Source of the DNA: Roseiarcus sp963717215
GTDB lineage: Bacteria; Pseudomonadota; Alphaproteobacteria; Rhizobiales; Beijerinckiaceae
Reading direction: 5' to 3'
NCBI GenBank assembly: GCA_963717215.1
Contig: CAVQVS010000013.1
Location: forward strand, 62,001 to 126,000
Length of the DNA stretch: 64,000 nucleotides
Numbering within the stretch: the first letter of the stretch is position 1; the number at the start of each line of letters is the position of its first letter. Positions 54,884 to 63,036 of the stretch are shown here, in pieces. The position numbers were made by a program, and so were the translations under genes. The notes beneath the pieces were generated by a model. The model worked only from the letters and a program-made list of their open reading frames with translations, was not told where the DNA came from and did no database searches.

Positions 54884-55333
54884 CTAGTTCGGACGCTGCT
54901 TGAGCAGGAGCACGCTGCGCTGAATCATGGCGGCCTCGCCGTCCTGGTTGATGATTTCGAAGAGAAACTCGACCTCGCCGGCGCCGCACCGGTCCTCACG
55001 GCAGCGGCATGCGAGCGTCTGGCGGCGCACATGCAGCCGGTCGCCCGGTCTGACCGGCAGTTGCCAGCGGACCTCTTCCACGCCGGCCTCCTCGAGGATC
55101 GCCGCGCGCGTGAGGAACGCCTCGCAATTCATCCTGAGCAGCAGCGCGGATGTGTGCCATCCCGAGGCGATGAGGCCGCCGGTCGCCGCTCGCGCGGCCT
55201 CCTCGTCGGTGTGGAAAGGCTGGGGATCGAACTCGCGGGCGAATGCGATGATCTCGTCAACCGAAACGTCGACTCCGCCATACTCGACCACTTGGCCAAG
55301 CGGAAAGTCTTCGAAATAAAGCACGTCTGGCAT
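54884..55333 (-). CDS. MaoC-family dehydratase (second of a pair)
   Basis: Protein of 149 residues, with FEDFPLGQVVEYGGVDVS and a complete active-site segment, AREFDPQPFHTDEEAARA (Asp and His as expected), then GLIASGWHTSALLLRM. It would hydrate or dehydrate acyl-CoA chains. With the adjacent, catalytically poorer paralogue it resembles the two-subunit hydratases. It starts 6 bases after the ychF stop. Confidence 0.88.
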   Translation of the reverse strand: MPDVLYFEDFPLGQVVEYGGVDVSVDEIIAFAREFDPQPFHTDEEAARAATGGLIASGWHTSALLLRMNCEAFLTRAAILEEAGVEEVRWQLPVRPGDRLHVRRQTLACRCREDRCGAGEVEFLFEIINQDGEAAMIQRSVLLLKQRPN

Positions 55334-55339
55334 GGGCGT

Positions 55340-56437
55340 TCAATTGGCGAAGCGGAAATGCAGAACGTCGCCGTCGGCGACCACATAGTCCTTGCCTTCG
55401 AGGCGGAACTTGCCCGCCTCGCGCGCCCCAGCCTCGCCGCCATTGGCGACATAGTCGTCATAGGCGATGGTTTCGGCGCGGATAAAGCCCTTTTCGAAAT
55501 CAGTGTGGATGACGCCGGCCGCTTGCGGGCCCCTGGTTCCCTGTTCGATCGTCCATGCGCGGGCCTCCTTTGGCCCCACGGTGAAGAAGGTGACAAGGTG
55601 CAAGAGCGCGTAACCGGCGCGGATAACACGGCTAAGACCCGGCTCGCTCAACCCGATCGCCTCGAGGTAAGCCTCTTGGTCGGCCGGGGGCAGGAGGGCG
55701 ATCTCGCTCTCGATTTTCGCTGACACCACAGCCGTCACGGCGCCTTCCTTGGCCGCCTGTTCCCTGGCCAGGTCGGAATAGGCGTTGCCCTTGTCGGCTG
55801 AGGCTTCCTCAACGTTGCAGACATAGAGGACCGGCTTCGAGGACAGGAGACCCAGCGACTGGAAAAGACGCCGCTCGTCGCGGCTCACGCCGAGGGCGCG
55901 CGCCGGGCGCCCCTCTTTCAGTTCGGCAAGGCTGCGCTCGGCGAGCGCCAACAGTTCCTTCGCCTCCTTGTCGCCGCCCTTGGCCTTCTTTTCCATCTGC
56001 ACGACGCGCCGCTCGAGGCTCTCGAGATCGGCCAGCATCAGCTCAGTTTCAATGGTGGCGATGTCGGACAAGGGGTCGACGCGGCCCTCCACATGCGTGA
56101 CGTCGCCATCGTCGAAACAGCGGACGACATGGGCGATCGCGTCGCATTCTCGGATATTCGCCAGAAACTGGTTGCCGAGCCCCTCGCCCTTCGAGGCTCC
56201 GCGCACGAGTCCGGCAATGTCGACGAACGACAGCCGGGTCGGGATGATCTCCTTGGAGCTCGCAATGGCCGCCAGCGTCGCCAGGCGAGGGTCAGGCACC
56301 GCGACATCGCCGACATTGGGTTCAATGGTGCAGAACGGATAATTCGCCGCCTGCGCGGCGGCTGTCTGCGTCAGCGCATTGAAAAGCGTCGACTTGCCGA
56401 CATTCGGCAGGCCGACGATGCCGCATTTGAAACCCAT
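55340..56437 (-). CDS. ychF: Redox-regulated ATPase YchF
   Basis: OBG-family P-loop protein of 365 residues that prefers ATP and binds ribosomes. The Walker A is GLPNVGKSTLFNALTQ. The G4 position carries NVEE in place of NKxD (YVCNVEEAS), as expected for this ATP-specific branch. The C-terminal TGS domain includes FFTVGPKEARAWTIEQGT and FEKGFIRAETI. In alphaproteobacteria ychF is often linked to pth and rplY, which are not here; instead two MaoC genes follow at very short spacing. Confidence 0.96.
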   Translation of the reverse strand: MGFKCGIVGLPNVGKSTLFNALTQTAAAQAANYPFCTIEPNVGDVAVPDPRLATLAAIASSKEIIPTRLSFVDIAGLVRGASKGEGLGNQFLANIRECDAIAHVVRCFDDGDVTHVEGRVDPLSDIATIETELMLADLESLERRVVQMEKKAKGGDKEAKELLALAERSLAELKEGRPARALGVSRDERRLFQSLGLLSSKPVLYVCNVEEASADKGNAYSDLAREQAAKEGAVTAVVSAKIESEIALLPPADQEAYLEAIGLSEPGLSRVIRAGYALLHLVTFFTVGPKEARAWTIEQGTRGPQAAGVIHTDFEKGFIRAETIAYDDYVANGGEAGAREAGKFRLEGKDYVVADGDVLHFRFAN

Positions 56438-56606
56438 GGAAGCCGTCGATTGGGAGGAAAAGGCCGGCCCTCATGCGCGGGCCAACGGCAAAAGGCAAGA
56501 GGCGCGCCTGTCGTGACCATCCCGCGGCCGACGATTGAGTTCGCGTTTCCTTTCGGCGCACAATGGACGATGGGAGTCGCCTCTGCCAGAGACGGCTGGA
56601 ATAGCG

Positions 56607-57335
56607 ATGGAGACGAGTTTGACCGGCGCGCCACAACACCAGGGCGAGCAAGACGCGGTGGCCCGTCTCACAGCGCTTCGGGAATCCATCGCGCGAAGGG
56701 CGCGCGATTGCGGGCGCGAGCCAGAATCGATCAAGCTTGTCGCCGTCTCGAAGACCTTTTCCGCCGCCGAGGTCTGGCCCACAATCGCAAGCGCCGGCCA
56801 GACGCGCTTCGGCGAGAACCGGGTGCAGGAGGCCATGCCGAAATGGCGCGATTTGCGGGCGCGCGCGGACGACCTTGGCCAGACGATCGAGCTTCATCTG
56901 ATCGGGCCGCTGCAAAGCAACAAGGCGCGCGAGGCGGTGGAGATTTTCGACGTGATCGAGACCGTCGACCGGGAGAAAATCGCCGCGGCGCTCGCGCGCG
57001 AGATCGACCGGGTAGGCAAGCGACCGCGCCTGTTTGTCGAGGTCAACACCGGAGGGGAAGCGCAGAAGGCTGGCGTCCTTCCCGAGGAGGCCGACGCCTT
57101 TATCGCACGCTGCCGCCAGACTTATGGATTGACGCTCGAGGGCCTGATGGCCATCCCTCCGGCGAACGAGATGGTCTCACCGCATTTCGCCCTGCTCAGC
57201 GTCATCGCGAAACGCAACGGCCTGGCCGAACTCTCCATGGGCATGAGCGCCGACTGGCCGCTTGCGGTGCAACTCGGCGCGACGTATGTGCGCGTCGGTT
57301 CCGCGATTTTCGGCGCCCGCGATTCACCTCATTGA
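56607..57335 (+). CDS. YggS/PROSC-type pyridoxal phosphate homeostasis protein
   Basis: TIM-barrel PLP-binding protein of 242 residues without known catalysis. The PLP lysine is in IKLVAVSKTFSAAEV (about residue 50). FGENRVQEAMPKW, HLIGPLQSNKAREAV, VEVNTGGEAQKAGV and LSMGMSADWPLAVQLGATYV are the conserved family blocks. ATG 56607 is used. It stands alone, diverging from ychF. Confidence 0.93.
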   Translation: METSLTGAPQHQGEQDAVARLTALRESIARRARDCGREPESIKLVAVSKTFSAAEVWPTIASAGQTRFGENRVQEAMPKWRDLRARADDLGQTIELHLIGPLQSNKAREAVEIFDVIETVDREKIAAALAREIDRVGKRPRLFVEVNTGGEAQKAGVLPEEADAFIARCRQTYGLTLEGLMAIPPANEMVSPHFALLSVIAKRNGLAELSMGMSADWPLAVQLGATYVRVGSAIFGARDSPH

Positions 57336-57387
57336 AACGCGAATCGGTCCACTTACACGCTGACCGGATTGAGGTTTTGACAACAAT

Positions 57388-58011
57388 GTGGGCGTTGGCG
57401 GTCCAGTGGCGATCCTGATCTTCATACTAAGCTTCATTTTGCTGATCGCCGCGGCGGCGAGCGGGTATGAGAGCCTCGACCTTATGCCGACGAGCGTCGG
57501 CCTTTTGTATGCGCTGATCGGAGCGGTCGCCGTTTGCGGCGCCGTGGTGACGTTCGCCCTCGGGGTTCTGACTTGGCGGATCGGCGCGCTCACCAAGCTC
57601 GTGCGGGAATCGGCCGGCCCTTTGGCGCTTCCGATCGCGCTCGAGGCGGCGACCTCAGCCGAGACGGCGTCAGCGGAACCCGCCTTTGCAGCGCCATCGG
57701 CGATTGAGACTGAGTTCCCGACGAGCAGGGACGAAGCGGCTGGTGGCGAAGACGAGCGCCCGATCAACTTCAACCGAAGCGGGCATCTGCCTTCGCTTGA
57801 AACAATCGACACGGTCCTCGAGAGGCCGGAAGAGCCGCAGGGGCCGCCGACCCTGATCGGCAGCTATTCATCGGCCGGGGCCAATTATAAGATCTTCTCC
57901 GATGGCTCGATCGAGGCCGAAACGGGGGAAGGCACGTTCCGCTTCGCTTCGATGAGTGACTTCAAGCGCCATCTCAGCGAGACGAGGGCGACTCCCGCGC
58001 CGACCGAGTAG
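57388..58011 (+). CDS. Hypothetical two-helix membrane protein
   Basis: Protein of 207 residues starting at GTG 57388 (an alternative GTG lies at 57406). Two N-terminal membrane helices (VAILIFILSFILLIAAAASG and about residues 38-64) are followed by an acidic, Pro/Ala/Glu-rich linker. A conserved-looking C-terminal part reads LIGSYSSAGANYKIFSDGSI and EAETGEGTFRFASMSDFKRHL. The last segment looks like a small substrate- or peptide-binding motif seen in many Rhizobiales membrane proteins; no function is known to me. Confidence 0.7.
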   Translation: MGVGGPVAILIFILSFILLIAAAASGYESLDLMPTSVGLLYALIGAVAVCGAVVTFALGVLTWRIGALTKLVRESAGPLALPIALEAATSAETASAEPAFAAPSAIETEFPTSRDEAAGGEDERPINFNRSGHLPSLETIDTVLERPEEPQGPPTLIGSYSSAGANYKIFSDGSIEAETGEGTFRFASMSDFKRHLSETRATPAPTE

Positions 58012-58019
58012 ATCCTCGG

Positions 58020-58290
58020 TTCGTTTGGATTGTCTTGGGCTGCGCCCGTTCCGCTGCGAAAAACCCCGATTTCGAGGGTTGGATTTCCTTGGATTTCCTT
58101 GGATTCTCTCGTCCGAATCGTTACTTATCAATGGGTTACAAGGATTTTTCGTGAGAAAAAAATTCTCGCTCCTTTTTCGCTTGCGAAGCATGGCAAGGGG
58201 GTCGCGTGGCTCCTTGGCATTCACTCGGCACAGGATTGCTCATCCCTCAATCTTAGCTTCAGTTCTGCTTTTCCGCAATCAATTGCTGCC
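58020..58290 (+). repeat. Dispersed repeat of about 270 bp, copy B
   Basis: Collinear with the minus-strand copy at 51278-51546. It starts TCGTTTGGATTGTCTTGG, carries three TTGGATTTCC-type units at 58080-58110, the TCGTCCGAATCG and TCAATGGGTTAC core, GAGAAAAAAATT, and ends TTTTCCGCAATCAATTGCT. It begins a few bases after the stop of the hypothetical gene. Neither copy has a convincing reading frame. Confidence 0.8.
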
Positions 58291-58315
58291 TCGTATAGCG
58301 TGAGGTGACGTGTCG

Positions 58316-58400
58316 TCATGGCCCGGCTCGACCGGGCCATCCAAGAGAATGCCGCGGCTTCGCCATAAGCCTCCGACTGATGGACGTCTTCGCGGGCGGG
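58316..58400. repeat. REP-like palindromic element
   Basis: ATGGCCCGG (58318-58326) and CCGGGCCAT (58332-58340) form a 9-bp stem with a CTCGA loop, flanked by GTCGTC and continuing with GCCGCGGCTTCG and GATGGACGTC. Elements of the form 'GTCATGGCCGGG...CCCGGCCATCC' are scattered in many alphaproteobacterial genomes. The rest of the gap to 58502 contains nothing else I recognise. Confidence 0.6.
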
Positions 58401-58502
58401 AGATCGCGGCGACGGCGCCGACATTCAAACGGAGACAGCAGCTAATGCCTTAAGAGCCAAATAGCGTTCGTCCGTTCCTGTTTCAGCCATCCAATGAGGC
58501 GT

Positions 58503-59714
58503 CTACGGAGTGAGCGTCGGCGCTTTTTCGCCGCCGGTGAAAAACTGGTCGTAATAGCCGTCGGTGACCAGATGGCGATCCTTGCCGTTGGCGAAGCAGG
58601 TGCTCTGCACATTCATCGATGGATCGTAATAATCGTCGATGTTGGCGTTGGTGATGATCGGCAGCGGAAAGAAGATCGTGTTCACCTTCGGCTTCTGGCC
58701 GGACATGATGCGGATCGCCGGCACGAACGCCTCATAGCCCGTCGGGCCGCCATCCTGCGCCATCGTGAGACTCGAGAACTTGTGGTCCTTCCAGAAGGCG
58801 AGGAAGCTGCACTGATTGGTGACGTCGGTGACGATGGTCACCGGCCGACCCGCCTGCTCGAGCGCCTGGCCGACGCCGACCCCCATATTGCCTGTCGACC
58901 ACACCGCATCGACGGGTTGGGGATGCGTGGCCAGATATTTGAGCATCTCCGATTTCGCCACCGCGCCCGTCCACATGCCGTAAAGATCGCCGGTGATCTT
59001 GACGTCGGGATTGGCTTTCGCGGCTTCGAGGAAGGCCTCATGCTCGGCCACCGTATCCGTGGTCCCCGGCTGCCCGTTCATCAGAACGACATTTCCCTTG
59101 CCGCCGAGCTGCTTCATGATCCAGTCGCCCTGCAGTTTGGCGTAGAAGTAGGGATTGCGCGCGACGTTGATCGCCTGGGGGCAATCGACCGGCGCGTCGA
59201 TGGTGACGACGAGGACGCCCTTGTCGAAGGCGTCGCGGATCCCTGAGCACAGACCCGTCGCTGACCCCGGATACATCATGATGAGATCGCACCCTTGCGC
59301 GATCTGCGTCTTCAGCTGCGTGAGCTCGAGGTTGATGTCGCCGTTCGAATTGGTGACGATCAGCTTGTCCTTGGCCAGTCCTTGCTTGGCGAGTTGCGAC
59401 GTCAGGTCTTGCAACTCGGCGACGAGATTGGCGCGCCATGAATTGCCGAGATAGGAATCGTTATGGCAGATCTGCCAGGGCGCCTTGTGGGGCTGCCAAT
59501 TGGCCAGAGGGTCGGCGACGATCTTGGTCGAGTACCAATAGCCCTGATAATATTGCTGGGCGTCCTTCGGAACGTTCGCCAGCGCGGCCGCCTGTTGCTC
59601 GGGGGTCGGACTTTCATCCGCGAAGGCTCGCGAATCGAGAAGGCCTGACAGCGCGAAAACCAGCGTGCCGATCAGACCCAACGTTGCAGTCCGCAAAGTT
59701 CGACAACCCGACAT
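58503..59714 (-). CDS. Sugar ABC transporter periplasmic binding protein (orphan)
   Basis: Periplasmic binding protein of 403 residues, type I fold like RbsB and autoinducer-2 or polyol binders. It has a signal peptide ending near SRAFA|DE. NDSYLGNSWRANLVAELQDL, IVTNSNGDINLELTQLKTQI, VVTIDAPVDCP and VDAVWSTGNMGVGVGQALEQ mark the two lobes and the ligand cleft. ATG 59714 follows GGAGGAAAGC. No permease or ATPase adjoins it; a plausible but unproven partner is the binding-protein-less operon at the other end of the window. Confidence 0.88.
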   Translation of the reverse strand: MSGCRTLRTATLGLIGTLVFALSGLLDSRAFADESPTPEQQAAALANVPKDAQQYYQGYWYSTKIVADPLANWQPHKAPWQICHNDSYLGNSWRANLVAELQDLTSQLAKQGLAKDKLIVTNSNGDINLELTQLKTQIAQGCDLIMMYPGSATGLCSGIRDAFDKGVLVVTIDAPVDCPQAINVARNPYFYAKLQGDWIMKQLGGKGNVVLMNGQPGTTDTVAEHEAFLEAAKANPDVKITGDLYGMWTGAVAKSEMLKYLATHPQPVDAVWSTGNMGVGVGQALEQAGRPVTIVTDVTNQCSFLAFWKDHKFSSLTMAQDGGPTGYEAFVPAIRIMSGQKPKVNTIFFPLPIITNANIDDYYDPSMNVQSTCFANGKDRHLVTDGYYDQFFTGGEKAPTLTP

Positions 59715-59882
59715 GCTTTCCTCCCCAACGCTCCAAGCCGGCCCGCTTCGCAATGCTCGAGGCGACGTCGGTCCTAGGCTCCGCAGCCTTGTTCTAGGCA
59801 GCTTGATGGAACGTGAGGAAGTCGTTGTTGGCTAGGGCGCCATCGCCTTTGACGATGAGGAGAGTGGCGTGCCTGTGGCGAT

Positions 59883-60881
59883 CTAAAACGCGACGCTGTT
59901 CTCTTTCGCGAGCCCCGCCAACGACACATTGGGCCGGGCGCCGATATGCTGAATGATCTCCGCCGCGGCCAGCACGCCAAGACGTCCGCAGGTGGTCATG
60001 TCGCGCCCGCGTGCGAGGCCGGCGAGAACGCCGGCGGCGAACATGTCGCCCGCGCCCGTCGTGTCGACGAGCTTGCCGATTGGAAAGGCTGGAACCTCCC
60101 AGGTCTGATCGCGATCGATCACGATGCAGCCCTTTTCCGAGCGCGTGACGAAGCCAAGCACGCCTTCTGCGCGCAGACTGTCGAGCGCCTCATTGAAATC
60201 CGGCGTCTGGTAAAGCGACAGGACTTCGTCGGTGTTGGCGAAGATCGTGTCGACGGTCCCTGAGCGCATGAGCTCGATGAATTCGCCGCGGAAGCGGTCG
60301 ACGCAGAATGAATCCGACAGAGTGAGCGCCACCCGGCTGTTTGCGCCGCGGGCGATCTCGCCGGCCTTCTGAAACGCCGCCTTGGCGGCGGGCCGGTCCC
60401 ACATGTAGCCCTCGAGATAGACGACCTTGGCCGCTTTGACCAAAGCCTCGTCCACGTCCACCGGCGCGAGATAGGAGCTTGCGCCGAGGTAGGTGTTCAT
60501 CGTCCGCTCGCCGTCGGGCGTGACATAGATGAAACAGCGTCCTGTGCTCGGTCCGTGCTCGGCGGGCGAGGTCGAGAAGACGACTCCTGTCGAACGGATG
60601 TCGTCGGTGAACGCCGCGCCGAGCGGGTCCCGCTTCACCTTGCCGATATAGGCGGCGGAGACGCCAAACGAGGCGACGCCGACAATGGTGTTGGCGGCCG
60701 AGCCGCCTGAGATCACGCGCGGATCGACGCGGGCGGCATAGAGAGCCTCGGCGCGTTCCTCGTCGATAAGGTTCATCGCGCCCTTCAGCATTTCCTGGGC
60801 GGAAAGATAATTGTCGTCCGCATAGGCAAGAAGATCGACCAGAGAATTGCCCAGCCCCAAGACTTCGACCATCGCGCTCAT
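59883..60881 (-). CDS. PfkB-family carbohydrate (adenosine-type) kinase
   Basis: Ribokinase-fold kinase of 332 residues. The N-terminal GLGNSLVDLLAYAD and the Gly-rich substrate part VISGGSAANTIVGVASFG are typical of the adenosine kinase branch. The catalytic motif near the C-terminus is LVDTTGAGDMFAAGVLAGLA, with the base Asp. ATG 60881 is chosen because homology begins there. The binding-protein gene lies 170 bases downstream on the same strand, so the two may act on the same sugar or nucleoside. Confidence 0.9.
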   Translation of the reverse strand: MSAMVEVLGLGNSLVDLLAYADDNYLSAQEMLKGAMNLIDEERAEALYAARVDPRVISGGSAANTIVGVASFGVSAAYIGKVKRDPLGAAFTDDIRSTGVVFSTSPAEHGPSTGRCFIYVTPDGERTMNTYLGASSYLAPVDVDEALVKAAKVVYLEGYMWDRPAAKAAFQKAGEIARGANSRVALTLSDSFCVDRFRGEFIELMRSGTVDTIFANTDEVLSLYQTPDFNEALDSLRAEGVLGFVTRSEKGCIVIDRDQTWEVPAFPIGKLVDTTGAGDMFAAGVLAGLARGRDMTTCGRLGVLAAAEIIQHIGARPNVSLAGLAKENSVAF

Positions 60882-61164
60882 AACCCCACTCGAATTTTTG
60901 CAGATGCGGTTCCTCGCATTGGCGGGCGCCCTGGTCAATCCGAGGCAAGCGACAGCCGGAGGTCCCCTTCCCGGGCTCGCCTGCTGGCTCAGGGACGGCG
61001 GAATGGCGACGTCCCATTTGCGGCAGGTCTTCGACGCATTGCCAACCGGCCCGGATTGGATAAGCTCAACGTAGCTTTGGATATTACGGTCGCGGCAGAG
61101 CGGCTCGATCGTTCAAGCTGCGCCCGGGGGTTCGATGAAACCCGAGAGGCGAAGGGAGGGGAAC

Positions 61165-62806
61165 ATGCTCGGACTGATGCAGAGCCGTCCACTTCTTATA
61201 TCGGGCCTCGTCGATTACGCCTCGACCTGGCATGGAGGCCGGGAGATCGTGTCCCGCGACGCGGAAGGAGCGGTCCATCGCTCAAACTACGCCGAAGTCG
61301 CGGCGCGCGCCAAACGAGTTCGCGAACGCGCTCGACGCGCTCGGGGCTGGTTCCGGCGACCGCGTCGCGACGCTCGCCTGGAACAGCTATCGGCATCTCG
61401 AAATCTACTACGGCGTGACCAGCTCAGGACGTGTTCTGCACACGGTCAATCCGCGACTCTTTCCCGACCAGATCCAATACATCATGCATCATGCCGAAGA
61501 CGCGTATGTGTTTTTCGACCCGGTTTTCCTGGCCCTCATCGAGGCGCTGGCGCCCCGCCTGCCGCTTGTGCGCGGCTGGGTCGCGCTTTGCGACAAGAGC
61601 GAGCTTCCCCAGACCAAGCTTGACCGGCTGCTCGCTTTCGAGGACCTCGTGGCGGATGCGTCGCCCGATTACGAATGGCCACTCCTCGATGAGAATACGG
61701 CCTCGACGCTCTGCTACACTTCGGGCACGACCGGCAATCCGAAGGGCGTGTTGTACAGTCACCGCTCGACAGTGCTGCACGCCTTCGCCGCCTGCGCGGC
61801 CGACGCATTCGGCCTTATGGCGCGGGATTCGCTCCTCACCGTGGTGCCGCTCTTCCATGCCAACGCGTGGAGCCTGCCGTTCTCGGCGGCGATGTGCGGG
61901 GCGAAGCTTGTGCTGCCCGGTCCGAAGCTCGATCCCGAAAGCCTCTACAGGCTCCTTGAGAGCGAGGGGTGCACCAAGGCCTTCGGCATTCCGACGATCT
62001 GGCTGAACTTCCTCGCCTGGGTGGAAACGAACAAGGCCAAGCTCGACCTTTCCACGCTGAAACTGAGGGTGGTTGGCTCGGGCGGTTCGGCGGCGCCGCG
62101 CGCGACGATCGAGAAGTTCCGCGAGCTGTTCGGCGCGACCGTGTTGCACGCTTGGGGAATGACCGAAACGAGCCCCCTCGCCACGACGGGCGCGCCGCTT
62201 GCCAAGCACGAGGGCGCCAGCGCAACCGAACTGACCGACATGCAGGTCAGGCAGGGGCGCCAGGTGTACGGGATCGAACTCAGGCTGCTCGACCACGACG
62301 GGCGCGACCTGCCGCACGACGGCGTTTCGGTTGGTGAATTGAAGGTGCGGGGAAACTGGGTGATCTCGGGTTATTTCAAGGGCGAGGGCCGTGAGGCCGT
62401 CGACAAGGACGGCTGGCTCGGCACGGGCGACGTCGGAACGATTGATCCCGATGGTTATGTGCAGCTTACCGACCGCCTGAAGGATGTCATCAAATCGGGT
62501 GGCGAGTGGATTTCCTCGATCGAGATCGAGAACCTCGCCATGTCGCATCCGGACGTGTTCGAGGCCGCGGTCATCGCGGTGGAGCATCCGGTCTGGCAGG
62601 AGCGGCCGCTCCTGATCGTCCATCCCCGCGAGGGACGGAAGCCGAGCAAAGCCGCGCTCCTCCAATTCCTGTCGGAAAAACTGGCGAAGTGGCAGGTGCC
62701 GGACGATGTCGTATTCGTCGACGCGCTCCCGCATACCGCAACGGGCAAGCTGCTGAAGACCGAGTTGCGCCAGCGATTCCACGGACACTTGGCGGTAAGC
62801 GCGTAA
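61165..62806 (+). CDS. Acyl-CoA synthetase, long/medium-chain AMP-ligase (apparent frameshift)
   Basis: ATP-dependent fatty acid-CoA ligase of about 546 residues when joined. GGGAGGGGAAC precedes ATG 61165 (MLGLMQSRPLLISGLVDYA). An extra A near 61318 shifts the frame; corrected it reads AKRFANALDALGAGSGDRVA. The AMP-binding motif is LCYTSGTTGNPKGVLYSHRS. AWGMTETSPL, GWLGTGDVGTIDPDGYVQLTD and the C-terminal catalytic Lys in PHTATGKLLKTELR complete the family pattern. It resembles the DmdB/AlkK-like medium-chain ligases; the exact acid is unknown. Confidence 0.88.
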
Positions 62807-63036
62807 GGCCACGGGCGCCAAATCTCATCGTTCGCAAACGATTTATTCTTGACTTAGCGGCTGCCACCGTCCACATGCAGGGCAAGCCGCGATCGCGCGG
62901 GCATTGGCGCTTCGGCCGCGTGAAGGACTTTCAGTCCGCCTGCCGACCGCCCTTAATCTCCCTTCGACGTCCGGACACGCGGGGCGTTTCCTACCCCCAG
63001 CCGCTATACGCGCGTCCTGCGCGCCACTGCGGCGCA

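Noticed and set aside
10139..61320. Programmed +1 frameshifting as an explanation for the many shifted genes.
   Set aside because: The shift sites share no slippery codon, stop codon context or downstream structure, and the surplus base differs from gene to gene; assembly insertions are simpler.
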